Positions 32,688 to 41,578 of a DNA stretch of 64,000 nucleotides are shown here, piece after piece. Position numbers and translations under genes: made by a program. The stretch is taken from assembly GCF_003610255.1 (NCBI RefSeq), contig NZ_RAPS01000001.1:4774001-4838000 (forward strand). Reading direction: 5' to 3'. The notes beneath the pieces are model-generated. The model saw only the letters and a program-made list of their open reading frames with translations. It did no database searches and was not told the DNA's origin. Numbering within the stretch: the first letter of the stretch is position 1; each line of letters starts with the position of its first letter. The DNA is from Streptomyces sp. TLI_171 (GTDB lineage: Bacteria; Actinomycetota; Actinomycetes; Streptomycetales; Streptomycetaceae).

Positions 32688-35642
32688 TTGACCTTCCAGA
32701 TGCCGGACCGTTCCGGTCCGGGTTTCCGAGCGAGAGTCGGGCCGCCGTCGCGCCGGTCGAAGGTGCTGCTGCTGACGGTCGGCGTGCTGGCCGTGCTGTT
32801 CCTGCTGTTCGTCATGTTCTCCGGCCTGTGGACCGACTGGCTGTGGTTCAGGTCGATGAAGTACGGCTCGGTGTTCACCTCGCAGTTGAGCGCGAAGCTC
32901 GGGCTGGCGGCGGTGTTCGGCCTGCTGATGGCGCTGGTGGTCGGGTTCAACCTGTGGCTGGCGTACCGGCTGCGGCCGCCGCTGGCGGCGATGTCGGTGG
33001 AGCAGCAGAGCCTGGACCGCTACCGGATGGGCGTGGCGCCGTTCCGCAAGTGGCTGCTGATCGGGCTGTCGCTGGTGGTCGGCCTGGTGGCCGGGGCCGC
33101 GGCGGGCGCGCAGTGGCGGACGTGGATGCTGTGGGTGAACGGCACCTCGTTCGGGGTGAAGGACAGCCAGTTCCACAAGGACGTCTCGTACTACGCGTTC
33201 AAGCTGCCCTGGTACGAGTTCCTGCTGGGCTTCGCGTTCAGCGCGGTGATCGTCTCGCTGGTCGCGGCGACGGCCGTGCACTACCTGTACGGCGGCCTGC
33301 GGCTGCAGGGGCCGGGTCGGCGGGCGAGCGCCGGGGCCCAGGGTCATCTGGCCGTGCTGCTGGGCGTGTTCGTGCTGCTGAAGGCGGTGGCGTACTGGCT
33401 GGACCGGTACGCGCTCGCGGTGAAGAGCGAGGCGTACAAGGGGGTCGAGGGCTGGACCGGCCTGCGGTACGTGGACGCGAACGCGTTCCTGCCGGCCAAG
33501 ACGATCCTGTTCTTCGTGGCGATCATCTGCGCGCTGCTGTTCTTCCTGACGCCGATCCGGCGGACCTGGGCGCCCGCGCTGATCGGCTTCGGCCTGATGG
33601 CGCTGTCGGCGGTGCTGATCGGCGGGCTGTACCCGGCGATCGTGCAGCAGTTCCAGGTCAAGCCGAACGAGCAGGCCAAGGAGACCGCGTACATCCAGAA
33701 GAACATCGACGCGACCAGGCAGGCGTACGGCATCGCGGACAGCGACGTGCAGCAGTACACGCCGACCGACTCCACGGACGCGGACAAGCTGAAGCAGGAC
33801 GCGCAGACCATCGCCGACATCCGGCTGCTGGACCCGAACGTGGTGTCGCCGACCTTCCAGCAGAACCAGGCGCTGCGCCAGTACTACGCGTTCCCCAAGA
33901 CGCTGGACGTGGACCGGTACGGCAACCAGGACACCGTGCTGGGCGTGCGCGAGCTGGACCTGACGGGCGTTCAGCAGCACAACTTCATCAACGACCACTT
34001 CAAGTACACCCACGGGTACGGCGTGGTCGCCGCCAAGGGCAACCAGGTGGACTCGAACGGCAACCCGGTCTACACCGAGCAGGCGCTGCCGACCGAGGGC
34101 TCGCTGGGCGACTACGAGCAGCGGGTGTACTACGGCGAGAAGTCGACCATGTACTCGATCGTCGGGCCGGGCCTGGACGAGATCGACTACACCCGGGACG
34201 GCCAGCCGGACCAGACCTCGCAGTACAGCGGCGCCAGCGGCGTCTCGCTGGACAACCCGCTGACCCGGGCCGCGTACGCGGTGAAGTTCGCCGAGCCGCA
34301 GATCCTCTACTCGGGAGCGATCAAGGACGGCGCGCGGATCCTCTACGACCGCACCCCGAAGGAGCGGGTGGAGAAGGTCGCGCCGTGGCTGTCGATCGAC
34401 GCGGACCCGTACCCGGTGGTGGAGAACGGCCGGCTGGTGTGGGTGCTGGACGGCTACACCACCTCGGACGGGTTCCCGTTCTCCTCGAAGACGGTGCTCG
34501 GCGACGCCACCAAGGACTCGCTGACCGACCAGCGCGGGCGCACCCTGACGGCGGTCAACAAGGTCAACTACATCCGCAACTCGGTGAAGGCCACCGTGGA
34601 CGCGTACACCGGCGAGGTGACGCTCTACCAGTGGGACGAGACCGACCCGGTGCTGAAGACCTGGATGAAGGCGTTCCCGGACACCGTCCAGCCGAAGGCC
34701 GACATCCCGTCGACGCTGCTGCCGCACCTGCGCTACCCGCAGGACCTGTTCAAGGTGCAGCGCGACCTGCTCGGGCAGTACCACATGACGGACGCCACGG
34801 CGTTCTTCAACGGCACCGACATCTGGGAGGTGCCGGAGGACCCGACCATCAACACCCACGAGGTCCAGCCGCCGTACTACCTGACGGTGCGGATGCCCGG
34901 CGCGACGGGGGCCAGCTTCTCGCTGACCACCTCGTTCGTGCCCTCGGGGCGGAAGAACCTGGCCGCGTTCATGGCGGTGGACGCCGACCCGGGCCCGGAC
35001 TACGGGAAGCTGCGGATCCTGCGGACGACGTCCGGCTCCGGCGCGCTCGGCCCGGCGCTGACCCAGGCGAAGTTCAACTCCGACTCCGACGTCGCCCAGC
35101 AGTTGACGCTGCTGCGCAACGGCTCCGACTCGGACCTGGTGTACGGCAACCTGCTGACCCTGCCGGTCGGCGGCGGCATCCTCAACGTCGAGCCGGTGTA
35201 CCTGGTGGCGCGCGGCGCGAAGGTGCCGGTACTGAAGAAGGTGCTGGCGGTGTACGGCGACCACAACGTGGCGCTGGCGAACACCCTGGACGAGGCGCTG
35301 GCCAAGGTGCTCGGCACGGCGGCCAACGGCACCACCACGCCGACCGCGCCTGCCCAGCCGACCAACCCCGGCACGCCGACCCAGCCCGGCACCCCGACCA
35401 CGCCGTCGCCGACCGACGACCCGGCGCTGCAGAAGGCGCTGACGGACGCCCAGAAGGCGTTCGACGACGGGCAGGCGGCGCTGAAGAACGGTGACTGGGC
35501 GGCGTACGGCCAGGCCCAGCAGGCGCTGCAGAAGGCGCTGAACGAGGCGCTGGCGGCGGAGCAGAAGCCCGGCGGCGCCACCGCCTCGCCGGCGCCGAGC
35601 GCCTCGCCGGGCGGGCAGCCGTCGCCCGCACCCACGGGCTGA
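32688..35642 (+). CDS. UPF0182 membrane protein
   Basis: This 984-residue protein has about seven transmembrane helices in the first 330 residues (for example LLLTVGVLAVLFLLFVMFSG) and a very large extracytoplasmic domain of about 550 residues. It ends with a Thr/Pro linker and a short Ala/Gln/Lys-rich helical segment (about 920-955), then a Pro/Ser tail. It is the UPF0182 family, of unknown function, and in mycobacteria it lies next to the PDZ/Lon gene as here. The TTG at 32688 has GAGGTGG upstream; ATG 32700 is the alternative. It may be a substrate or partner of the PDZ/Lon protease, which is a guess from position. Confidence 0.85.
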   Translation: MTFQMPDRSGPGFRARVGPPSRRSKVLLLTVGVLAVLFLLFVMFSGLWTDWLWFRSMKYGSVFTSQLSAKLGLAAVFGLLMALVVGFNLWLAYRLRPPLAAMSVEQQSLDRYRMGVAPFRKWLLIGLSLVVGLVAGAAAGAQWRTWMLWVNGTSFGVKDSQFHKDVSYYAFKLPWYEFLLGFAFSAVIVSLVAATAVHYLYGGLRLQGPGRRASAGAQGHLAVLLGVFVLLKAVAYWLDRYALAVKSEAYKGVEGWTGLRYVDANAFLPAKTILFFVAIICALLFFLTPIRRTWAPALIGFGLMALSAVLIGGLYPAIVQQFQVKPNEQAKETAYIQKNIDATRQAYGIADSDVQQYTPTDSTDADKLKQDAQTIADIRLLDPNVVSPTFQQNQALRQYYAFPKTLDVDRYGNQDTVLGVRELDLTGVQQHNFINDHFKYTHGYGVVAAKGNQVDSNGNPVYTEQALPTEGSLGDYEQRVYYGEKSTMYSIVGPGLDEIDYTRDGQPDQTSQYSGASGVSLDNPLTRAAYAVKFAEPQILYSGAIKDGARILYDRTPKERVEKVAPWLSIDADPYPVVENGRLVWVLDGYTTSDGFPFSSKTVLGDATKDSLTDQRGRTLTAVNKVNYIRNSVKATVDAYTGEVTLYQWDETDPVLKTWMKAFPDTVQPKADIPSTLLPHLRYPQDLFKVQRDLLGQYHMTDATAFFNGTDIWEVPEDPTINTHEVQPPYYLTVRMPGATGASFSLTTSFVPSGRKNLAAFMAVDADPGPDYGKLRILRTTSGSGALGPALTQAKFNSDSDVAQQLTLLRNGSDSDLVYGNLLTLPVGGGILNVEPVYLVARGAKVPVLKKVLAVYGDHNVALANTLDEALAKVLGTAANGTTTPTAPAQPTNPGTPTQPGTPTTPSPTDDPALQKALTDAQKAFDDGQAALKNGDWAAYGQAQQALQKALNEALAAEQKPGGATASPAPSASPGGQPSPAPTG

Positions 35643-35699
35643 GCTGCGAGAACCGATTTGTTGGTCCACCCCGCGATCGTGCTACAGTGGTTTCACCGA

Positions 35700-35773
35700 C
35701 GCGGGGTGGAGCAGCTCGGTAGCTCGCTGGGCTCATAACCCAGAGGTCGCAGGTTCAAATCCTGTCCCCGCTA
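35700..35773 (+). tRNA. Initiator tRNA-fMet (anticodon CAT)
   Basis: The sequence folds into a cloverleaf of 74 nt. The anticodon loop is CTCATAA, flanked by a CTGGG/CCCAG stem with the three consecutive G:C pairs that mark initiator tRNAs. The first acceptor position (C1 opposite U72) is unpaired, another initiator hallmark. The T-arm is GCAGG-TTCAAAT-CCTGT. CCA is not encoded. A strong terminator follows 10 bases later. Confidence 0.95.
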
Positions 35774-35783
35774 CTCAGTAGCG

Positions 35784-35815
35784 AAAGGCCCGGAGGCATC
35801 AGCCTCCGGGCCTTT
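35784..35815 (+). terminator. Terminator after tRNA-fMet
   Basis: AAAGGCCCGGAGGC and GCCTCCGGGCCTTT form a perfect 14-bp stem with loop ATCA, ending in TTT. It shares its core with the terminator after the chitinase gene. Confidence 0.9.
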
Positions 35816-35839
35816 GCCATTCCTTGGGTGTTGTGCCGA

Positions 35840-35868
35840 TTGACACCCCCACTGGTCCAGTCCAATCT
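35840..35868 (+). promoter_or_regulatory. Chitinase promoter containing a DasR (dre) site
   Basis: TTGACA (35840-35845) and CAATCT (35863-35868) are 17 bases apart. ACTGGTCCAGTCCAAT (35851-35866) between them matches the DasR-responsive element consensus at 13 of 16 positions. DasR bound here would block RNA polymerase until amino-sugar phosphates accumulate. dasR itself is at the right end of the window. Confidence 0.7.
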
Positions 35869-36031
35869 GAGTCATGCCCATGGCGGGCGGCCCCCACTGC
35901 CCGCCTGATCGGGTAGCAATTCGCATGCCAGCAAAGAGAGTTGATCGTTTTCTGCTTTCCGTCTGTCGCTCTCCCCGACCGGGTGTCGGACGGCGTTCCT
36001 GCATCCCCACGTGACAGGAGGGCACATCCGC

Positions 36032-38053
36032 ATGCACCGGAACAACCGAAGGGCCTGGGCCGTCACGGCCGCGGCCGCCACGCTGCTCGCCGGCGCGATG
36101 TCGCTGCTGGGAGCCCCCAGCGCGAGCGCCGGACCGGGCAACACCACCGGCGCCCCCGCCACCAGCGGCGGCATGAAGGTCGCGTACTTCGACCAGTGGT
36201 CGATCTACCAGAACGCCTACTACCTGAAGAACGTCGACACCAACGGCATGGCAGGCAAGCTCGACTACCTGCTCTACGACTTCGCCAACATCGACCCGAC
36301 CAACCTGACCTGCTTCGAGGCCAACTCGGCGGCCTCCCAGGACGAGAACAACCCGAACGCGGGCGACGGCGCGGGCGACTACTACGCCGACTACGCGAAG
36401 ACCTTCGCCAACGGCCAGAGCGTCGACAACTCCACCGACACCTGGAACCAGCCGCTCGCCGGCAACTTCCACCAGCTGCAGGAACTGAAGGCCAAGTACC
36501 CGAAGCTCAAGGTGCTGCTGTCGATCGGCGGTTGGACGTACTCCAAGTACTTCTCCGACGTGGCCGCCTCGGACGCCGCGCGGAAGAAGTTCGTGTCCTC
36601 CTGCGTCGACATGTTCATCAAGGGCAACCTGCCCGCCCAGGGCGGCTACGGCGGCGCGGGGACCGGCAAGGGCATCTTCGACGGCTTCGACATCGACTGG
36701 GAGTACCCGGGCGGCGGCGGCCACACCGGCAACCACTCCTCGCCGAACGACAAGCAGAACTTCACCGCGCTGCTCGCCGAGTTCCGCAGCCAGCTCAACA
36801 CCCAGGGCTCCGCGGACGGCAAGACCTACGCGCTGAGCGCCGCGCTGCCGGCCGGCCAGGACAAGATCAAGTTCATCGAGACCGACAAGATCGGGCAGTA
36901 CCTGACCTTCGCGGACCCGATGACGTACGACATGCACGGCGGTTGGGAGGCCCAGGGCCCGACCAACCACCAGACGCCGATCTACCAGAACCCGAACGAC
37001 CCGATGAACAACGTGCCGCCGGGCAACGCCAAGTACTCCATCGACGAGGCGGTCAAGGCGTACACGGTCGGCGACGCCTCGTACGGCATCCCCGGCGGGT
37101 TCCCGGCGAACAAGCTCAACATGGGCGTCCCGCTGTACTACCGCGGCTGGACGGGCGTCGCGGCCGGCGCCAACCACGGCCTGTTCCAACCGGCCGGCGG
37201 GCCGGCCCCGGGCGCGCCGAACTCCGGCAACGTCGCGGGCGTGCGGATGTACAAGGAACTGCTCGGCGTGGTCGACAACGCGAGCTACACGTACTGGGAC
37301 GCGGCCTCGCAGGCCTCGTACTTCTACGACGGCACCACCTTCTGGTCCGGTGAGAACGCGAGGTCGATCCAGGCCAAGATGGACTACGCGCACTGCAACG
37401 GACTCGGCGGATCGTTCGTGTTCTCGCTCTACGACGACCCGAACGCGGTGCTGCTCAACTCGCTGATGACGGCCACCGCCGGCTCGGCGGCCAACTGCCC
37501 GGCCCCGCCGAGCCCGTCGCCGTCCGCCAGCACCTCGCCGTCGACCAGTGCCTCCCCGTCGACCTCGCCGTCCACCAGCACCTCCCCGTCGACCTCGCCC
37601 TCCAGCAGCCCGTCCACCAGCCCGTCCACCAGCCCGTCCTCCTCGCCGACCGGCCCCGGCGGCGGCCCGGTCGTCAACCCCGGCCTGGAGACCGGGGCGC
37701 TCAGCCCGTGGACGTGCGGCGGCGGACTCGGATCGGTGGTCAGCGGCGGGCACACCGGCTCGTACGCGCTGCAGGGCAACGTCAGCGCCGGGGACACCGC
37801 GCAGTGCCAGCAGGTGATCACGGTGAAGCCGAACACCACCTACACGCTCTCCGCCTGGGTGAAGGGCAACTACACCTACCTCGGCGTCACCGGCTCCGGT
37901 GCGGACAGCTCGACCTGGACGCCGGGCGGGAGCGCGTGGACCAAGCTGTCCACCAAGTTCACCACCGGCGCCTCGGTCACCTCGGTGACCGTCTGGGTCC
38001 ACGGTTGGTACGCGCAGGGCGCTTACCAGGCTGATGACTTCAGTGTGAGCTGA
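36032..38053 (+). CDS. Secreted GH18 chitinase with C-terminal carbohydrate-binding domain
   Basis: This 673-residue enzyme has an N-terminal secretion signal ending ASA (about 33) and a GH18 domain (about 47-490) with SIGGW and the catalytic DGFDIDWE at 217-224, E224 being the acid. A Ser/Thr/Pro linker of about 55 residues follows, then a CBM4/9- or CenC-like carbohydrate-binding domain (about 548-673, NPGLETGALSPWTC). It hydrolyses chitin outside the cell. ATG 36032 follows AGGAGG. The promoter carries a DasR-type operator, linking it to N-acetylglucosamine metabolism. The catalytic domain comes first and the binding domain last; many streptomycete chitinases have the opposite order. Confidence 0.93.
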   Translation: MHRNNRRAWAVTAAAATLLAGAMSLLGAPSASAGPGNTTGAPATSGGMKVAYFDQWSIYQNAYYLKNVDTNGMAGKLDYLLYDFANIDPTNLTCFEANSAASQDENNPNAGDGAGDYYADYAKTFANGQSVDNSTDTWNQPLAGNFHQLQELKAKYPKLKVLLSIGGWTYSKYFSDVAASDAARKKFVSSCVDMFIKGNLPAQGGYGGAGTGKGIFDGFDIDWEYPGGGGHTGNHSSPNDKQNFTALLAEFRSQLNTQGSADGKTYALSAALPAGQDKIKFIETDKIGQYLTFADPMTYDMHGGWEAQGPTNHQTPIYQNPNDPMNNVPPGNAKYSIDEAVKAYTVGDASYGIPGGFPANKLNMGVPLYYRGWTGVAAGANHGLFQPAGGPAPGAPNSGNVAGVRMYKELLGVVDNASYTYWDAASQASYFYDGTTFWSGENARSIQAKMDYAHCNGLGGSFVFSLYDDPNAVLLNSLMTATAGSAANCPAPPSPSPSASTSPSTSASPSTSPSTSTSPSTSPSSSPSTSPSTSPSSSPTGPGGGPVVNPGLETGALSPWTCGGGLGSVVSGGHTGSYALQGNVSAGDTAQCQQVITVKPNTTYTLSAWVKGNYTYLGVTGSGADSSTWTPGGSAWTKLSTKFTTGASVTSVTVWVHGWYAQGAYQADDFSVS

Positions 38054-38076
38054 GGCTCCGTCAACATCCTTTTAAG

Positions 38077-38109
38077 GAAGGCCCGGAGGAAATCCCCCTC
38101 CGGGCCTTC
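38077..38109 (+). terminator. Terminator after the chitinase gene
   Basis: GAAGGCCCGGAGG and CCTCCGGGCCTTC form a perfect 13-bp stem 24 bases after the stop. Confidence 0.85.
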
Positions 38110-38405
38110 GCCCTTGCGGGCGCGCGGAGTTGATCGACTCCGGTACGATGCGTGGCCGGGGTTTGTGGGGCTCAGTGTCGGGAAATCGACAAAGCGCTGA
38201 AGCAATCTCGCCGGGCTTCGGCCCCGCTCCGCCAAAACGGCCGGAGCAGGTGTACGCGGTTTGCGGGTGATGCGACGATGGACCACGAGGGGGACGCGGC
38301 ACGGCCTTTGACAGGCCGTCCGATCCGGCGCGCCCCCAGGGGGGACCACCCCGGGCCGACCGCCCGGGGCGAATGCCGCGACACTCGGGGGGAGCGGGAG
38401 TCGGC
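38110..38405. other. Intergenic region before the Sel1-repeat gene
   Basis: No gene is supported here. A short frame at 38152-38409 has poor codon bias. TTGACA at about 38308 has no good -10 partner. An 8-bp hairpin, CCCCGGGC/GCCCGGGG (38349-38369), lies 36 bases before the next start codon and may be a leader structure or operator. Confidence 0.4.
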
Positions 38406-40331
38406 ATGAAACTCATCGGCAAGAACGGGACGGGAGAACGACTGGCGGCGAGCAGCACCACGGACACCGACACCGGCGTCCACACCACCGACCAGTCCAC
38501 CGGCACCCTGCCGGGCCAGCGCACCACCGCCGGCGGCGGCATCGACGTGACCGGCTACGGGCCCGAGGCGCTCGTCCACCTGACCGCGGGTCACATCGCC
38601 GCGGCCTCCACCGGGGACCTGCTGGACACCGAGGACGGCACGGACGGCGCCGACAGCTTCGAAACCGCCCTCGCCGCCCGCGAACAGGCCGCCCTCGAAG
38701 TCCGCCACCGCGGCTCCGCCGACGCCGGCGACCCCGGCGCCGCCAGCCAGCTCGGCGCCCTGCTGCTGCGCCGCGGCGACCTCGCCGACGCCGAACCGTA
38801 CCTGCGCTCCGCGGCGGCCGCCGGCCTGCGCGCCGCCGCCAACAACCTCGGCGTGCTGCTCCACCAGCAGGGCCACCGCACCGAGGCCGCCCAGTGGTGG
38901 CGGCAGGCCGCCGTGGCCGGCTCCGCCCCCGCCGCGCACGCCCTCGGCCTGCAACTGCGCGACCAGGGCGAGGAGGAGGCCGCCGAGTACTGGCTGCACT
39001 ACGCCGCCGAACACGGCCACCCGCTCGGCGCCTACGCCCTCGGCGACCTGATGGAGCACCGCCGCGACGTCCGCGCCGAACGCTGGTTCAAGGCCGCCGC
39101 CGACTCCGGCCACCGCGAGGCGGCCTACCGGCTCGCCCGGATGCGCGAGGCCGCCGGCGACAAGGACACCGCCGAGACCTGGTACCGCACCGCCGCCGCC
39201 CGCAGCCACGCCCGCGCCGCGCTGCGCCTCGGCGTGCTGCTCGAAGCCCGCGGCGACCTCGACGAGGCCGCCCGCTGGTACCGGCAGTCCGCCCAGAACG
39301 GCGAGGCCCGCGCCGCCTGCGCGCTCGGCTTCCTGCTCCGCGACGCCGGCGACCCGGCGGCCGCCGCCGAATGGTGGCAGGAAGCCGCCGAGGCCGGTGA
39401 CGGCACCGCCGCCAACGCGCTCGGCGCGCTGCACGCCGGCCGCGGCGAGAACACCGTCGCCGAACGCTGGTACCGCGCCGCCCTCGACGCCGGCGACCAC
39501 AACGGCGCCTTCAACCTCGGCCTGCTCTGCGCCGGCGCCGGCCGCGAGACCCAGGCCGAGCAGTGGTACCGCCGCGCCGCGTACGCCGGCCACCGCGAAG
39601 CCTGCAACGCGCTCGCCGTCATGCTGCTGCAGCGCGGCGACCGGTCCGGCGCCGAACCGTGGTTCTCCAAGGCCGCCGAGGCGGGCTCCGTCGACGGCGC
39701 GTTCAACCTCGGCGTGCTGCACGCGGGCCGCGGCGAGACCCGGCAGGCCCAGGAGTGGTACGCCCGCGCCGCCGCCGAGGGCCACGGCGAGGCCGCCCTG
39801 CAACTCGCCGTCGTCCAGGAACAGCGCGGCAACCTGGTCGGCGCCCTCGACCGCTACCGGCAGGCCGCCGACGGCGGCTCGCCCGAGGGCGCGTTCCGGC
39901 TCGCCTCGCTGCTCGACCGGCGCGGCGACGCCGACTCCGAGGCCGAACACTGGTACGCCGTCGCGGCCGACGCCGGGCACCGGCGCGCCCAGGTCCGGAT
40001 GGGCGTCCGCGCGGCGGAGCGCGGCGCGCTGCAGATCGCCGAGAGCTGGTACCGCCGGGCGGCCGAGGGCGGCAGCCGCAGCGCCGCGTTCAACCTCGGC
40101 CTGCTGCTGGCCCGTCAGGACAGCGAGGCCGAGGCGATGCTCTGGTACACCCGCGCCGCCGACGCCGGCCACGGCCGCGCCGCCCTGCGCCTCGCCCTGC
40201 TCGCCCTCCGCCGCGGCGAGGCCGTCCAGGCGGAGAACTGGTGCAAGCGCGCCGCGGAGTACGGCCCCGCCGAGGTCGCCGAACGCGCCGGCCGTCTGCT
40301 GGGCGCGCTGAACGCGGAACTGTCGGCGTAA
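38406..40331 (+). CDS. Sel1/TPR-like repeat protein
   Basis: This protein of 641 residues has an N-terminal region of about 100 residues (Thr/Ser/Asp-rich, no signal peptide) followed by about 14 helical repeats of roughly 36 residues with the Sel1/TPR pattern (for example AERWYRAALDAGDHNGAFNLGLL). Such arrays scaffold protein-protein contacts. No enzymatic domain is seen. ATG 38406 follows GAGCGGGAG. It ends 18 bases from the convergent hisN gene. Related soluble repeat proteins are common in Streptomyces but their partners are unknown. Confidence 0.8.
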   Translation: MKLIGKNGTGERLAASSTTDTDTGVHTTDQSTGTLPGQRTTAGGGIDVTGYGPEALVHLTAGHIAAASTGDLLDTEDGTDGADSFETALAAREQAALEVRHRGSADAGDPGAASQLGALLLRRGDLADAEPYLRSAAAAGLRAAANNLGVLLHQQGHRTEAAQWWRQAAVAGSAPAAHALGLQLRDQGEEEAAEYWLHYAAEHGHPLGAYALGDLMEHRRDVRAERWFKAAADSGHREAAYRLARMREAAGDKDTAETWYRTAAARSHARAALRLGVLLEARGDLDEAARWYRQSAQNGEARAACALGFLLRDAGDPAAAAEWWQEAAEAGDGTAANALGALHAGRGENTVAERWYRAALDAGDHNGAFNLGLLCAGAGRETQAEQWYRRAAYAGHREACNALAVMLLQRGDRSGAEPWFSKAAEAGSVDGAFNLGVLHAGRGETRQAQEWYARAAAEGHGEAALQLAVVQEQRGNLVGALDRYRQAADGGSPEGAFRLASLLDRRGDADSEAEHWYAVAADAGHRRAQVRMGVRAAERGALQIAESWYRRAAEGGSRSAAFNLGLLLARQDSEAEAMLWYTRAADAGHGRAALRLALLALRRGEAVQAENWCKRAAEYGPAEVAERAGRLLGALNAELSA

Positions 40332-40349
40332 GCCCCGGCCGACGGGGCG

Positions 40350-41147
40350 TCAGACAGACAGCGAGCGCAGCGCAGCCTCGTGGAGGATCCCGTTGGTGGC
40401 GACCGCGTCCGCGCCGGAGGGGCCGTCGATGCCGTCGAGGCCGGTGAAGCGGCCGCCCGCCTCCTGGACGACGATGCAGGGGGCTGCCATGTCCCAGAGC
40501 GAGAGCTCGGGTTCGGCGGCGATGTCGACGGCGCCCTCGGCGACCATCATGTAGGACCAGAAGTCGCCGAAGGCGCGGGTGCGCCAGCAGGTGCGGGTGA
40601 GGTCGAGGAAGGCGTCGAGGCGGGCGCGCTCCTCCCAGCCGCCGAGCGAGGAGAAGGAGAGCGAGGCGTCGGCGAGGCGGGAGACCTTGGAGACGTGGAT
40701 CCGCTGGGCCTTGGCGAGGCTGCGGCCGGCGTACGCGCCGAGCCCCTTGGCGGCCCACCAGCGCCGCCCGAGCGCGGGCGCCGAGACGATCCCGACCACG
40801 GGGACGTGCTCGCCGTCGGGCTGCTCCTCCAGCAGGGCGATCAGGGTGGCCCAGACCGGCACCCCGCGGACGTAGTTCTTGGTGCCGTCGATCGGGTCGA
40901 TGACCCAGCGGCGCGGGCCGGAGCCCTGCAGGCCGTACTCCTCGCCGAGCACGGCGTCACGCGGCCGGGCGCGCTGCAGCACCGAGCGGACGAGTTCCTC
41001 GGCGGCCTTGTCGGCGTCGCTGACCGGGGTGAGGTCCGGCTTGGTCTCGATCTTCAGGTCCAGCGCCTTGAAGCGCTCCATGGTGATCGAGTCGGCCGAG
41101 TCGGCGAGGACGTGGGCGAGTCGGAGATCGTCGTGGTAGTCGGCCAT
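40350..41147 (-). CDS. hisN: Histidinol-phosphate phosphatase (inositol monophosphatase fold)
   Basis: This 265-residue phosphatase has the inositol-monophosphatase metal motifs GEEYG (about 68-72), DPIDGTKN (about 83-90) and WD (about 221). It matches the monofunctional histidinol-phosphate phosphatase HisN of actinobacteria, which carries out the penultimate step of histidine synthesis; an inositol- or PAP-phosphatase role is less likely given its close resemblance. It is last in a leftward string after the SMR transporter (18 bases apart). No other his gene is in the window. Confidence 0.85.
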   Translation of the reverse strand: MADYHDDLRLAHVLADSADSITMERFKALDLKIETKPDLTPVSDADKAAEELVRSVLQRARPRDAVLGEEYGLQGSGPRRWVIDPIDGTKNYVRGVPVWATLIALLEEQPDGEHVPVVGIVSAPALGRRWWAAKGLGAYAGRSLAKAQRIHVSKVSRLADASLSFSSLGGWEERARLDAFLDLTRTCWRTRAFGDFWSYMMVAEGAVDIAAEPELSLWDMAAPCIVVQEAGGRFTGLDGIDGPSGADAVATNGILHEAALRSLSV

Positions 41148-41165
41148 GTGCCGACCCTAGCGGAC

Positions 41166-41489
41166 TCAGTGTCCGGAGCCGCTGAGTTGAAGACCGATCA
41201 CGCCCGCGATGACCAGCGAGACGGAGACCAGCTTCAGCGTGGACGTGGACTCGCCGAGGAAGACCATGCCGTACACCGCGGTGCCGGCCGCGCCGATACC
41301 CGTCCACACCGCGTAGGCGCTGCCCACCGGGAGGGTCTTCAGGGAGAGGGTGAGCAGCCCGAAGGAGCCGAGCGCGAACAGCGCGAAGGTGATGGTCGGC
41401 CAGAGCCGGGTGAAGCCGTGGCTGAGCTTGAGGTTGACCGCGAAGCCCGTTTCCAGCAGACCGGCGAGGATCACCATGGCCCATGCCAT
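41166..41489 (-). CDS. SMR-family efflux protein (SugE/Gdx type)
   Basis: This 107-residue protein has four transmembrane helices, the conserved membrane glutamate at position 13 (LAGLLETGFAV) and VWTGIGAAGTAVYG near 60-75. The GxGAAGTA pattern resembles SugE/Gdx guanidinium exporters more than EmrE drug exporters, but I cannot decide from sequence alone. It works as a dimer; SugE/Gdx proteins are often single-gene dimers. AGGGAG precedes ATG 41489, and a 7-bp hairpin lies just upstream. It is probably co-transcribed with hisN. Confidence 0.85.
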   Translation of the reverse strand: MAWAMVILAGLLETGFAVNLKLSHGFTRLWPTITFALFALGSFGLLTLSLKTLPVGSAYAVWTGIGAAGTAVYGMVFLGESTSTLKLVSVSLVIAGVIGLQLSGSGH

Positions 41490-41506
41490 CGGATTGACTC
41501 CCTGTC

Positions 41507-41529
41507 AGGTAGGACGGTGTGACCTACCT
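41507..41529. promoter_or_regulatory. Inverted repeat upstream of the SMR gene
   Basis: AGGTAGG and CCTACCT are separated by nine bases, and the repeat ends 18 bases before the SMR start codon. It could be a TetR-type operator or a small RNA hairpin. It does not match a guanidine riboswitch I can recognise. Confidence 0.4.
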
Positions 41530-41578
41530 ATCGTTACCCAGCGGATCGGGCCGAGCGACTCGTGATCGCGGTGAATTC

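Noticed and set aside
38152..38409. 85-codon frame between the chitinase and Sel1-repeat genes
   Set aside because: Poor third-position bias, no ribosome site and overlap with the start of the next gene.
41490..41578. Guanidine riboswitch before the SMR gene
   Set aside because: Only one hairpin is present and the sense-strand loop lacks the ACGR pattern of guanidine-II; the 90-base gap is too short for guanidine-I.
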